Below, one piece after another: positions 30,838-41,204 of a stretch of 64,000 bases of DNA. Numbering within the stretch: position 1 is the first letter of the stretch; each line of letters opens with the position of its first letter. The notes beneath the pieces are model-generated. The model saw only the letters and a program-made list of their open reading frames with translations. It was not told where the DNA came from and did not search any database. Both the position numbers and the translations under genes were made by a program. The stretch lies in the NCBI RefSeq assembly GCF_018155095.1, contig NZ_NAAI01000002.1, forward strand, positions 124,001 to 188,000, read 5' to 3'. This DNA is from Bartonella queenslandensis (lineage in GTDB: Bacteria > Pseudomonadota > Alphaproteobacteria > Rhizobiales > Rhizobiaceae).

Positions 30838-31370
30838 TTTATAAAGATAATTCACTGTTGCGTATGTTGAATGAGAGACTCGAATAGCGTAAGATTCCCT
30901 CGTTTCAAACCTGTGTATGTTGAATCAATCAAAATCATTTGCTTGCACATCACAAGCAGAGATGGCGTGTGAGTAAAAATTGTATAAGAGAGGGTCAAAA
31001 TGCCTATAATGAACCATCTTAAGTGCCAAAGGCTATCACAACACCTACAAGCTGGAAAATAGAATGATGGTGCCGACTTGCTCTTTTATTAAGCTTAAAG
31101 ATAGGGATGCTTAATGGCTTTATCGTTATACTCTTCACGAACTCCGTCGTGAAATGGGGGTTGGAAGTGTTAAGGTAAGGTATTTTTATAAAATAAGTAT
31201 ACAACAGTAAAATAACATCCTGTCTTTCGCAAAATTTTGTCTCTTTAGAGAATGTCATAAACAAAAAATCAAATATTTTAGACCGCTCTCTTCACATCGC
31301 AATACAACACTTCTCCTTTGAGTCTATTCCTAGTCTAGGCTTCCTTCCTCAACCTTAAAAATAAGAGACA
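30838..31370 (+). repeat. Dispersed repeat copy F (well preserved core)
   Basis: Lies between the convergent exporter and tamB. Head TTTATAAAGATAATTCACTG, core GAATAGCGTAAGATTCCCTC, ATGTTGAATCAATCAAAATC and TTTGCTTGCACATCACAAGC, then a GAGAGGG stretch and a mini-frame at 31000-31062 (MPIMNHLKCQRLSQHLQAGK). After it come GATGGTGCCGACTTGC and TTATCGTTATACTCTTCACG. The end near 31340-31365 (CTTCCTTCCTCAACCTTAAA) resembles the start of the tail module. Nothing else was found in this gap of about 780 bp. Confidence 0.65.
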
Positions 31371-31397
31371 AAAAATAAAGAAATCGTTTTTTAAACT

Positions 31398-34300
31398 TTA
31401 GTAATCTCTTTCATAAAAGAGACCAATACTAGAATTTTGTTCATTTCCTATGGCACCTTTAGCTTTGAGATGACGCGAAATATCCAAATTAATTGTCCCT
31501 TTTGTCGTTCCATCAGACCCTGCTTCAAAACCTAAATAAATGTTATTGTGTATGTAGCGTCCAATGCGTAAGCCTGTATTACCCTTTTCATTAACGATAA
31601 CATCAAGATCATCAAGCCCAATTTTAGTTCGTAAAGTGTTCAACAAAGATGTATTAGAAGCGCCCGCAAGATCAGCGGCTGCTGCCGCAAGTTGAGCAAT
31701 CTGAAATGGCGATAGTTCATTAAGAGAGCGATTAAAAATCAAACGTGCCAAAATCTCATCCTGAGGCAAATTCGGTTGTGAAGAAAAATTAATATCAAGA
31801 TTATCAATCGTACCACTTACGGTTACAGTGACGCGAATGTCACCACTGTTATTGTTGGTGACAAAATAGACCGTGGGATTAAGATTACCGCTAAAACTTG
31901 CTTGTCCTTGATCAAAATTAAGACGTTGTGAAAGAATATCAAAACGTCCACGAATCATTTTAAATTCACCAACTGGATGCACATCATTTAATGGACCCGC
32001 TAGATTAATGCGTCCTCCCAGTTCAGCATCTAACCCTTTTCCGCGTACAAAAAATTGATTACGTGCTGTAATACGCATATTTGATAGCACAACAGATGAC
32101 GATTCTTCTGTGACATTGGAGCTTTTGTTTGTGCTCTTAACATCAGCACGTTCAAGTGTTGTTTGAATTGGTTTTGTTAAATTCTTATTTCTAACATCAA
32201 GAAACTTAGCATTTTTAAAATGATCAGGAACCAGAATTTCAGCTTTTTCAACGATGATATCACCACCAATAACAAGATCATTTAGAAAATGTCCTGTCAT
32301 TGTCATATCACCTGACAATGTTGCAAGAATCATAGAACCATCATTATAATTGGCATTATCAAGATGAAAGATCAAATCTGTCTGTAGATCATGAGAAATA
32401 CGGCCTGAAGCAGAAACTCTCCCCCCTTCAAACGAAGAAGCTGAAGCTTTCTCTATAAGGAGATGATCACCATTTAATTTGCCTTCAAGCGTTATATTAT
32501 TCAATCCTACATTGGTTTTTGAATCAAAAAAGCTACCATCGCCTATAGAAATATTCCCTGTCAATTGTGGCTTTGATAACGCACCATTTAAAGCTGTATC
32601 AAGTCTTGCTGTACCTGTTATATTTGCACCACGCTTAGCTAATAAGAGATTAACAAAATCAAGAGGCATTATCCCTTTAACGTTTAATTTTGCCTCTGAA
32701 CCATTAAGAGAAACAGGTCCATGGATGGAAAGATCTAATCCTTTATCTCCTGTTGCTATTATATTTTCAATGTAAAATGTCGATTTTTTATAAGAACCAC
32801 GAGCATTTATATTGATCGACATCGGTCCTTTAGGTGTCATAGCGGTTAAACTTTGACTAGAAAGCTCAAAATGAGCAGATGGATCTTTCATTGTCCCACC
32901 AATATCAACTTTGCCCATCAAGGTTCCATCAAAAGCTTGTCCTGCAATAACACTATTTGCCAAACGTGCAGATAAATTTTGTAAATTAATATGGAGATCA
33001 AGCTTGTCTTTGTCTAAAGATACAAGCCCCTGAGCTTGTGCTTGTGCTCCTTCTCCTGTTAAACTTGCATTCAAAGTAAGATTTTGATCTAAGGTTTTCC
33101 CCATAGCAGAAAGCGAAAAAGGCATAATTTTTTTATCTTGAAGAGCAACGGTTGTCAGTCCCTCACCTTTTATATCGTAGGTTATATCAGGTTTTTTAAA
33201 ATGCCCACGAATCATAACCTGTCCTGTCACACGCCCTGCTGCTCCAAGATCGGATTTCCACAGATTGGCTAAAGTAGCAGGAAGAGCATCTACGTTAAGT
33301 TGCAAATCTAGAGTATCTTGAATATTCCCTGCAAGGGTAATTTTACCGCCATTTATTGCAATCCCTAATTCATTAATTGCCACTCCATCTTTATCAAAAA
33401 TAATGATCGATGGTTGTGACAATGCTGCATGAAAATTATGTTGATTTAAATCCATGGTTGCAATTTGCACTTCTCGTTTTGCGCCTTCTGGAAGTTCCAT
33501 AGCCACCATACGACCAGAAAGATGAGCCTTGAGAGTATCATGCAACATCGCTTGAACAGTAAAAACCGTTTGTCCATTATCTCTATTGGCGTGCGCATTT
33601 AAATGATTGACCATTATCAAAGGTGTTTGAACATGTTCTGCATTGATAACGCCTTCAAACTGAGTCACGCCAAAAGGATCAAATATATCAGCATCTATTG
33701 CTAATTTTTCTATTTTATTCTTAGCAAAATTCAAATGGTTAACACGCGCCTTCACATTGGCTATCTGTTTGCCATTTTGTTCATCAAAAATAAAATCTCC
33801 TTTTACTTTTCCACTCCCATCCTGCAAAAATAATGCTGAAAATACTGAAATATCATCAGCATCAATATGCAACGCTCCCTTTAAAAAACCTCCAAGTTGT
33901 TGAGAAAGATCACCCGTTATTTTTGCACTTCCCCCTTTAATATCGATCTTTTCAAGTTTTCTCATTTTCTGAGAATTTTGAAAAGAAGCAGATAAATGAA
34001 GAGGTTTATGAGCAAAAATTCCTTCACCTTTTACAATCCCCGTTAACGAAGTAATCGGTGCTGTATTATCCATAAGCGCCTTTATGTTAAATGTTGTGTT
34101 TTGAAGTTTCTTCCCAACGACTAACGCCTCAGCAATATGAGCACTTGTATCTAATTTTATATGACTATTGCGCCCTCTTGCTGTCCCTTGAATTGTAAGT
34201 GTACCGCTTATCTTCGGATCTAATTTGGTCAAATCAAATATTTGAGCAGACAAATCCATTTTAGCGCTTTCATTTGAAAAATAACCATCAGCTTTTACAT

Positions 34301-36044
34301 TGGCATATTGATTTTTCAAATTCAAATGACGTAACGTGAAGCCATTCGTATTTCGAGCAGCACCACCTGAAAGAGTGATATTTCCTTTGAATAAACGATC
34401 AAATGGTTGCACGCCTATTTTCATATCATCAGCCATTCCTGATAATTTCAGATCAAAAGTACCACTCAATAAACTGATCGTTCCTTTGGCTTTTATATCT
34501 GCACGACCAGAGAGCGATTGTTTACTGAATATTTCCAAAGGAGTTAATGTTTGAGCCTTTAAACCAAGATCGCCTTTGACAACAAAATGCTCCATTGTTC
34601 CTTTTAACCAAGAAGAAAAACCCTGAGCCGTCACACTAAAATCATGAATCAAAATTGGTTTATTCGAAACAATATCCGTATCTAAATGCACATGAACCGC
34701 TTGGCTTAAATCTTCTACTAAGGCTCCTTTAATCTTTTTTATCCCTTGAAGCGTTCCATTAACCTGAACACCAACATGACGAGAAGCTGCATTATCAAGA
34801 TTTTCGCTTACTCCTCCCATATCAAAAACTGCATCACGAATATAAATATTTTTATTGCTCAAATGATGTACAACCAACCGCCCATTCCAAGATTGTTGCC
34901 CTTCGCGGCCATAATCAATGTTTAAAGCAAGAGTATTTGCAGGTTTTGACGTTTTTGATACAGGAACAGAATCCTTTTCATTATCAAAAGCTATTTTGCC
35001 ATCGACAAAAAGCCGACGCAAAAATCCATCGGCTGTTATTTCAGCATTGGCTAAAACATTTATTTCTTTGCTCTGAATAACCATCTGATCAAGATGTGTA
35101 ACACCTTCTCTTGTCCTCTTTGCCTCTGCTTTTAATGTTATACCAGATTTAAAAATGTCATGATATTGAGAAGGCATTAAAGGATTCAGTATACCCTCTA
35201 GTTTCGTAGAAAAATTGTATCCTTCTGAAACACTTGCAAGAATAATATTACCATCTAAAACAGAATGATGATCGGCTTCTAAAGAAAGTTTGATAACCAA
35301 ATCATCAAAAGTCCCTTTACCTTTAATGACGAAGTTTAATGCTGGGCGTTTTTCAATGTTAAAAACATTGGCCAAAATACCATTTTGTGGTTCATCACCA
35401 GAGATATCAATTTGAGCTGTACGATCGCTCTCAGATATCTTGGTAAGAACAGAAAAAGAACCTGGTTCATCTAAACGATGCGCTGCTATATCAACATCAA
35501 AATTACCACTCGCCAAAGTGACATTACCCTCTAAGGACATATCAGCAGGAAAACCAAAAAGATTCTGTTCAAACATCACATGTCGCGCTGTAAGCATATT
35601 GATAGAAAGAGCAAATGGCAATTTTGGGAGAGAAAATTTACCCATCTCAAGGGAAGAAACAAGGGAAGAGTTGCCTTGCGGTTTGCGTAAAAACGTAACC
35701 TGTTCTGCCGAAAGTTGATTAATATCTATCCGCCCTCTTAGCAACGCTAGACGATTCCAATCCATTTTAGCATGAGTAATCTTAAGCCAGACCCCCTTTT
35801 TATCACTGACAGTAATAGCATCAATTGATGTTTGAGAAGACAGTGCCCCTTGTATATTGTGTAAACGAACTTGACGATTAGGCGATGAAAGCTTGCGTTC
35901 AATTAAAGAAACAAACCATGAACGATCATCTGCTGTCTCCTCGTTAGAGGGAAAACGGTCTTCTCTCTGCGCAAAAATAAAACTACCTACCCCAAAAAAC
36001 AAAAACACAAAGAAGAAAGCTGATAAACGTAGATTTTTTTTCAT
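31398..36044 (-). CDS. tamB: Translocation and assembly module subunit TamB
   Basis: Very large AsmA-like envelope protein that bridges the periplasm and works with TamA in outer-membrane protein insertion or lipid transport. The 1548 residues begin with one N-terminal membrane anchor (LSAFFFVFLFFGVGSFIFA). Long beta-rich repeats with recurring gly-rich turns follow. The C-terminal DUF490 domain, the family mark, contains NLDINFSSQPNLPQDEILAR and ILARLIFNRSLNELSPFQIA, ending in an outer-membrane-like strand (IGLFYERDY). Its start overlaps the tamA stop by one base (TAATG), so the two are translationally coupled. Confidence 0.95.
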   Translation of the reverse strand: MKKNLRLSAFFFVFLFFGVGSFIFAQREDRFPSNEETADDRSWFVSLIERKLSSPNRQVRLHNIQGALSSQTSIDAITVSDKKGVWLKITHAKMDWNRLALLRGRIDINQLSAEQVTFLRKPQGNSSLVSSLEMGKFSLPKLPFALSINMLTARHVMFEQNLFGFPADMSLEGNVTLASGNFDVDIAAHRLDEPGSFSVLTKISESDRTAQIDISGDEPQNGILANVFNIEKRPALNFVIKGKGTFDDLVIKLSLEADHHSVLDGNIILASVSEGYNFSTKLEGILNPLMPSQYHDIFKSGITLKAEAKRTREGVTHLDQMVIQSKEINVLANAEITADGFLRRLFVDGKIAFDNEKDSVPVSKTSKPANTLALNIDYGREGQQSWNGRLVVHHLSNKNIYIRDAVFDMGGVSENLDNAASRHVGVQVNGTLQGIKKIKGALVEDLSQAVHVHLDTDIVSNKPILIHDFSVTAQGFSSWLKGTMEHFVVKGDLGLKAQTLTPLEIFSKQSLSGRADIKAKGTISLLSGTFDLKLSGMADDMKIGVQPFDRLFKGNITLSGGAARNTNGFTLRHLNLKNQYANVKADGYFSNESAKMDLSAQIFDLTKLDPKISGTLTIQGTARGRNSHIKLDTSAHIAEALVVGKKLQNTTFNIKALMDNTAPITSLTGIVKGEGIFAHKPLHLSASFQNSQKMRKLEKIDIKGGSAKITGDLSQQLGGFLKGALHIDADDISVFSALFLQDGSGKVKGDFIFDEQNGKQIANVKARVNHLNFAKNKIEKLAIDADIFDPFGVTQFEGVINAEHVQTPLIMVNHLNAHANRDNGQTVFTVQAMLHDTLKAHLSGRMVAMELPEGAKREVQIATMDLNQHNFHAALSQPSIIIFDKDGVAINELGIAINGGKITLAGNIQDTLDLQLNVDALPATLANLWKSDLGAAGRVTGQVMIRGHFKKPDITYDIKGEGLTTVALQDKKIMPFSLSAMGKTLDQNLTLNASLTGEGAQAQAQGLVSLDKDKLDLHINLQNLSARLANSVIAGQAFDGTLMGKVDIGGTMKDPSAHFELSSQSLTAMTPKGPMSININARGSYKKSTFYIENIIATGDKGLDLSIHGPVSLNGSEAKLNVKGIMPLDFVNLLLAKRGANITGTARLDTALNGALSKPQLTGNISIGDGSFFDSKTNVGLNNITLEGKLNGDHLLIEKASASSFEGGRVSASGRISHDLQTDLIFHLDNANYNDGSMILATLSGDMTMTGHFLNDLVIGGDIIVEKAEILVPDHFKNAKFLDVRNKNLTKPIQTTLERADVKSTNKSSNVTEESSSVVLSNMRITARNQFFVRGKGLDAELGGRINLAGPLNDVHPVGEFKMIRGRFDILSQRLNFDQGQASFSGNLNPTVYFVTNNNSGDIRVTVTVSGTIDNLDINFSSQPNLPQDEILARLIFNRSLNELSPFQIAQLAAAAADLAGASNTSLLNTLRTKIGLDDLDVIVNEKGNTGLRIGRYIHNNIYLGFEAGSDGTTKGTINLDISRHLKAKGAIGNEQNSSIGLFYERDY

Positions 36045-38008
36045 TAAAATGCTTGTCCTATACCCACATAAAAACCAATGCGAGGATCTCCCTGCTCTCT
36101 CTTTAAAGGAAAGGCTAAATCAACGCGTAAAGGACCAAGACCCGTCATATAACGACCTCCTATACCAGCCCCCCATTTAATTTTTTGAGAAAAATCAACT
36201 TTAGCCTTCTCCCCTACAAGACCTCCATCAAGAAAACCAACAAATCCCATTTTATCATTTAGAGAAACACGCAATTCTGCCGCACCCTCAATAAGCGCTC
36301 GTCCACCAACGACTGCCTCATTTTCTATTTTGACACCAATATTACGGTAAGCATAACCACGAACGGATCCACCACCTCCAGCAAAAAAGAGCGTATCCGC
36401 AGGGATTTGTGCTGTATCATTCCCAAGAACCGTACCAATCTTTGCCCGTGCCGCAAAAACAAAACGATTCCCCTCATCTAGCGCCCAATAAGAACGACCT
36501 TCTGCCGTTATTTTTGTCACAAAATCGTTAAACCGCATTTCATAAAAAGGCTCAATCAGAACTTCACCATATACCCCTTTTGTTGCATTGAACTTATTAT
36601 TACGACTATCGTAAACCAAACCGGTAGGGAAACCAATTGTTGTAAAATTACGATTCCCAAAATAAATATCACGTGAGTAACCATTGGAAATTTCTATAGC
36701 AGTCTGTCCCGATAGATGACTATTGAAAATATGCCTAATACCTAATTTCCCTTTTATGGCTTTTGTTGTATAATTTTCTAAAACATCTTGCTGTATTTTT
36801 AATTCTGATCTCAGATCTGTATCAGGCGTGAGGACACCAGGTTTTATAAACGTACCACCGAAAAGATAATCAAAATTTTTGAAATTATATGATTGTTTTT
36901 TGTTGCTGCCAACACCACTCACTTTTGTTTCAAGTTTAAGGACTTCTGCGTGGCCAAAAAGATTGTTATGCATCCAATAAGCTTCAAAACCAGCACCATC
37001 TAATGTTGAATAACTGCCACCTATACCGAAACGACGCGGTTTGCGTTCTTGTACAACAAGCGTAAGTGGTAAACTGCCATCTGGGTTAATGGTATCAGCC
37101 TCACGTATATTGATAGCACGAAAAACGCCAAGGCGCGCAAGACGTTCATTTGCCTTAGCTAACGCATCGGAATCGTATTTCTGACCTCGCTTCAATCCAG
37201 TCATCCATGCGATATAAGCTGAATCTACACGGGGGGGCTTACTTACATTACGTACACTTAAAGGACCATAATAAGCCTTTTGTCCAGGATCGACAACGAT
37301 CCGTCCTTCAACGCGTAATGCAGCATGGTCAGCTACGATATCACTTTTTATAATTTTAGCTTTAGCATAACCTTGTTGACGCCATCCTTCTACCGCCCAT
37401 TTTTCTGCTTTCAAAATGGTTTCAGATTTAGCAATAGCTCCAACTTTATACCCTAATTCTTCAATTGTGGGCATTTTATGTGCTTTACGTTTTTCATAAG
37501 GAGCTATTTTATCAATATTTGCAAGACTAAAAAGATATTGTGGACCAGCATTAATCGTAATAACGATACTGGATTGTGCTGGAAGTTGCGTTACTGGACT
37601 TAAATCAGCAGCTTCTAAGCCATTAATTTTAATACTAATAACACCACCGTAACGCCCATCAGCATAAAGAGCAGAAAGAATAGCCCGATAATCTGAACGC
37701 GCTTTGGCTAACAAACCAGACGAACTCGCAGATGCTTTCTCTTTATCAGCAAAAAGAGAAGAGACAGATTTAACTATTTTTATACCTTCTAATGGTGCTC
37801 CTGGTGGTGTAACAATATCAACTTTATAAAATCTCTCTGTACTTTTGACATAATGTGAAGAAGAATTTGTTTTCTTTTGACCAAAAAAAGGGATGCCGAA
37901 AAAATCAAATGCAGCAAGTGGCTGTGGAAAAGAAAAAGCGAAACACAAGCCCATAAATACACAGCGCACAGTTCCTGATTTTAACAAAACTCTTATCTGG
38001 CATACCAT
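36044..38008 (-). CDS. tamA: Outer-membrane assembly factor TamA (Omp85 family)
   Basis: BamA-like beta-barrel with periplasmic POTRA domains. The 654-residue precursor has a hydrophobic leader (CVFMGLCFAFSFPQPLAAF) consistent with a signal peptide. POTRA-type modules follow (about 70-340), then a 16-strand-type barrel. The barrel includes FFAGGGGSVRGYAYRNIG, matching the conserved substrate-lid VRGY motif of Omp85 proteins, and GPLRVDLAFPLKR near the end. The final residue is Phe (VGIGQAF), as expected for an outer-membrane barrel. tamB follows immediately. Bartonella depends on autotransporter adhesins, a plausible cargo class, but this is inference. Confidence 0.95.
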   Translation of the reverse strand: MVCQIRVLLKSGTVRCVFMGLCFAFSFPQPLAAFDFFGIPFFGQKKTNSSSHYVKSTERFYKVDIVTPPGAPLEGIKIVKSVSSLFADKEKASASSSGLLAKARSDYRAILSALYADGRYGGVISIKINGLEAADLSPVTQLPAQSSIVITINAGPQYLFSLANIDKIAPYEKRKAHKMPTIEELGYKVGAIAKSETILKAEKWAVEGWRQQGYAKAKIIKSDIVADHAALRVEGRIVVDPGQKAYYGPLSVRNVSKPPRVDSAYIAWMTGLKRGQKYDSDALAKANERLARLGVFRAINIREADTINPDGSLPLTLVVQERKPRRFGIGGSYSTLDGAGFEAYWMHNNLFGHAEVLKLETKVSGVGSNKKQSYNFKNFDYLFGGTFIKPGVLTPDTDLRSELKIQQDVLENYTTKAIKGKLGIRHIFNSHLSGQTAIEISNGYSRDIYFGNRNFTTIGFPTGLVYDSRNNKFNATKGVYGEVLIEPFYEMRFNDFVTKITAEGRSYWALDEGNRFVFAARAKIGTVLGNDTAQIPADTLFFAGGGGSVRGYAYRNIGVKIENEAVVGGRALIEGAAELRVSLNDKMGFVGFLDGGLVGEKAKVDFSQKIKWGAGIGGRYMTGLGPLRVDLAFPLKREQGDPRIGFYVGIGQAF

Positions 38009-38414
38009 AAATCAGATACCTTTAATACACTTTGTATCTACTACATTCACTTTAAATAATATAAAATAAAAAAGGTAAATATAACTACTTTGCACACTTT
38101 ATACGTTTTATCACATCAAATAATACTCTGCGATACATAACGTCATCCTCCCCTCATATCTTCACAAAATTCTTCCCTGTTGTATCACACAAACAGCCTC
38201 ATTCCTTTTTCTTAACATATTCATTTAGCTTATTATAAATGTTTTATTGCGTTCCATATTATCATGGTTAAATTTGTATAAATAACTTGCCATGAGAACG
38301 CTATAAAAACCTGCGTACGTATATAGATCTATCCATTAAAAAAACCATAGAGATGCTTCTTGATTTTTATGCGTAGATATGATTGTCTCTCCAAAGTCTA
38401 AAGGGGGGAGATAA
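38009..38414. other. Divergent gap between tamA and comM
   Basis: About 0.4 kb of AT-rich sequence with the 5' regions of both genes. Before comM, AAGGGGGGAG is a strong ribosome-binding site. No repeat core, RNA or defensible promoter pair was seen. Confidence 0.35.
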
Positions 38415-39947
38415 ATGATCGCACGGATTACAACTGTTGCTTTTCGGGGTCTAGAAGCAGTTCCTGTCGATGTACAGGTTATGATTTCCTCCGGTAAAAT
38501 AGGAATGGCTATCGTTGGATTAGCTGATAAGGCAGTTGCAGAAAGCCGTGAACGTGTAAAAGCAGCCCTTCATGCTTGTGGGCTTTCTCTGCCAACCAAA
38601 CGAATTACAATTAATCTTGCACCAGCTGATTTACCTAAAGAGGGATCACATTATGATTTGCCGATTGCCATAGGCTTAATGCTTGCTATGGGAATCCTCC
38701 CTCCCGAAGTAGCGCAAGACTATGTCATTTTAGGTGAATTGTCACTGGATGGTTCACTGACCGCTGTCAATGGCGTTTTACCCGCTGCTATGACAGCAGT
38801 GTCACTCGATAAAGGACTGATTTGTCCCTTTCAATGTGGATCTGAGGCAGCATGGGCAAATGCAGAAATGAATATTCTTGCCCCAGAGACTCTTCTCACT
38901 ATCGTCAATCATTTTAAAGGAACCCAAATTCAAAAACGTCCACAACCGCGCCAATATACTATCGAAACTGAACTTCCAGATCTTTGCGAAATCAAAGGAC
39001 AGAAAACGGCTAAACGTGCCTTAGAAGTTTGTGCTGCTGGACGCCATAACCTTTTGTTTGTTGGTCCTCCTGGGGCTGGAAAATCTATGTTAGCGCAACG
39101 CTTACCTTCTATTTTACCCCCTCTTGATAGCCGTGAACTTTTAGATGTTTCTCTGATTGCTTCTATTACAGGAGAAACAGTTCATAATACCATTTCACTT
39201 CATTGCCCCTTTCGTGCTCCACATCATTCTGCTTCTATGGCTGCAATGATTGGTGGGGGGCTTAAAGGACGACCAGGAGAAGTTTCACTTGCCCATAATG
39301 GCGTGTTATTTCTTGATGAATTGCCTGAATTTTCTCCGCAGGTTCTTGATTCTCTTCGTCAACCTTTAGAAAGTGGAGAATCGGTTATCGCTAGAGCTAA
39401 TCACCATATCAGCTATCCTGCTCGCTTCCAACTCATTGCTGCGATGAATCCTTGCCGATGTGGTATGGCAGGTGAAAAAAGCCATGTTTGTGCAAAAGGA
39501 ATACGCTGCCAAATCGATTATCAATCCCGTATTTCTGGTCCGCTGCTCGATCGAATTGACTTACGGATTGACGTTCCTTCCTTGACAGCAATGGACCTTA
39601 TGCAACCAGAGCAATCAGAAAAAAGCTGTGATGTTGCCAAACGCGTCGCACGATGCCGTACCATTCAAGCCAAACGTTTTGCAACACTAGGGTTGGATCA
39701 TATCCGAACCAATGGTGATTGCCCTGCTAAAATTATAGAACAAATTGCCATTCCGGATAAAAATGCCGCCATACTCTTACGAGATGTGAGTGAAAAAATG
39801 CACCTTTCTGCACGTGCTTATCATCGCATTCTCAAAGTTGCGCGCACGATTGCTGATCTTGATGAAGCCGATAATCTTTCACGCCATCATCTTGCAGAAG
39901 CTATCTCCTATCGACTCGGTACAGAAAGATTAACAGCTCTTCACTAA
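38415..39947 (+). CDS. comM: YifB/ComM-family Mg-chelatase-like AAA+ ATPase
   Basis: ComM is a hexameric helicase that promotes branch migration during natural transformation in some bacteria; many non-competent species also keep it. The 510 residues have an N-terminal Lon-like (ChlI) domain (MIARITTVAFRGLEAVPVDV, AVAESRERVKAALHACG). The AAA+ core has Walker A FVGPPGAGKSM, Walker B GVLFLDELPEF and a cysteine-bearing NPCRCGMAGEKSHVC segment typical of the family. RISGPLLDRIDLRIDVP and a Mg_chelatase C-terminal helix bundle with LSARAYHRILKVARTIADL follow. It is convergent with the solute-binding protein, only 11 bp apart. Confidence 0.94.
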   Translation: MIARITTVAFRGLEAVPVDVQVMISSGKIGMAIVGLADKAVAESRERVKAALHACGLSLPTKRITINLAPADLPKEGSHYDLPIAIGLMLAMGILPPEVAQDYVILGELSLDGSLTAVNGVLPAAMTAVSLDKGLICPFQCGSEAAWANAEMNILAPETLLTIVNHFKGTQIQKRPQPRQYTIETELPDLCEIKGQKTAKRALEVCAAGRHNLLFVGPPGAGKSMLAQRLPSILPPLDSRELLDVSLIASITGETVHNTISLHCPFRAPHHSASMAAMIGGGLKGRPGEVSLAHNGVLFLDELPEFSPQVLDSLRQPLESGESVIARANHHISYPARFQLIAAMNPCRCGMAGEKSHVCAKGIRCQIDYQSRISGPLLDRIDLRIDVPSLTAMDLMQPEQSEKSCDVAKRVARCRTIQAKRFATLGLDHIRTNGDCPAKIIEQIAIPDKNAAILLRDVSEKMHLSARAYHRILKVARTIADLDEADNLSRHHLAEAISYRLGTERLTALH

Positions 39948-39958
39948 AAAACTATTCA

Positions 39959-40897
39959 TCAGTAAAAACTTATTGGAAAATAACGCAAATAAAGCTCTGT
40001 AAGTTTACCATCCTCTTCCAGTGATTTGAGTGCATAATTGAGGATATCAATCAATTTTTCGTTCTTTTTTGCAACAGCAAGCTGCATTCCTTGCCCCAAC
40101 AACTGTGGTGCCATATATACTTCTCCAACAAAATGGCAGCAATCAACAGATTTTTGATTTTTGACCCATAACGATAAAGAAAATCCATCATCAAAAATAA
40201 GATCAATTTTATGCTCCTGTAAGGCTTTATAGAGTTCTTCTCTCTCTTTAAATCCTTGCCATTGGGCTTTAGGAAAATAATAATGAAAGAGCTTTTCGTG
40301 AACACTTTTAGACAAAACACCACTGGTTAAATGGACTAATTGATTGCTTATTGGTTCATCGAGATTTAACTTTCGAGAAGCAAAAAATCGCGCTGGAAAG
40401 CGCAAATACGACTTTGTAAAGATAAGATCTTGCTGGGTTTCACTTGTTTCCTTTAAACCCGCAATAATGACTTCTGCACCACCATTTTTGACATGTTCCA
40501 CAAGCTCATTCCAAGGAACAACTTCTACTTCACAAAATTTTTCTAATTTTAATTTTGAGCAAATAGCGCGCAATAAATCGATATTATAACCTGCAAGATG
40601 CCCCGTTTGATCAAGAAAATTAAAAGGAGGAAAATCAAAAGTTGTTACAAAACGCAAACGAATGATATCCTTTGTATCAGGTTGTACCAAATGTTCATGT
40701 GAATTAAAAAAAGAAGGCAGCTTTCCAGCTATTTTAGCTTCTGCGTAATAAGAGAAAAATAGAAATCCCCCTGCTATAAATAAAATACGAATAAAAATAT
40801 TGTATAGATTATTGAGTAAAAAATACCGTAAACACCACTGAAGATGTTTTACATGTATAGGTTTTCTTATTTTCAAAACTTCTCCCCCATTTTTCAA
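39959..40897 (-). CDS. Orphan extracellular solute-binding protein, family 3
   Basis: Periplasmic binding protein of the amino-acid type (SBP_bac_3). The 312 residues contain an N-terminal hydrophobic stretch (IFIRILFIAGGFLFFSYYA), acting as signal or anchor. The ligand-binding fold follows: FVTTFDFPPFNFLDQTGHLA, GYNIDLLRAICSKL, EVVPWNELVEHVKNG and a lobe-2 segment DLIFDDGFSLSLWVKN. No permease or ATPase gene is adjacent, so its transporter is unknown. An alternative start is the TTG at 40876: GGGGGAG sits just before it, whereas the ATG has no ribosome-binding site. Both keep the leader. Confidence 0.88.
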   Translation of the reverse strand: MKNGGEVLKIRKPIHVKHLQWCLRYFLLNNLYNIFIRILFIAGGFLFFSYYAEAKIAGKLPSFFNSHEHLVQPDTKDIIRLRFVTTFDFPPFNFLDQTGHLAGYNIDLLRAICSKLKLEKFCEVEVVPWNELVEHVKNGGAEVIIAGLKETSETQQDLIFTKSYLRFPARFFASRKLNLDEPISNQLVHLTSGVLSKSVHEKLFHYYFPKAQWQGFKEREELYKALQEHKIDLIFDDGFSLSLWVKNQKSVDCCHFVGEVYMAPQLLGQGMQLAVAKKNEKLIDILNYALKSLEEDGKLTELYLRYFPISFY

Positions 40898-41204
40898 ACT
40901 TAAGACGAAACTCTGCTTAGCTATTATCTAACGCACTTCACCAAAATATCTTCCGCTTAATCAATAAAATTCTTGTACTTTTCTAAAACTGTTAAAAATT
41001 TTCATATATTTTTAAAATACATTGAAAATGCCTCTTAAAAAAGTGCGTGAATAAGACGCAAAATGGTGTTTTATTGTGAATGAGAGATGTGACTTCCATG
41101 GACAGGAATAATGCAAACAAATATACACAATATTCTCACCTCAGTTTAACATACAAAAAGTTAAGAAACTTAGAGAACGTGTAATATTAACTTCATTAGA
41201 ATTG

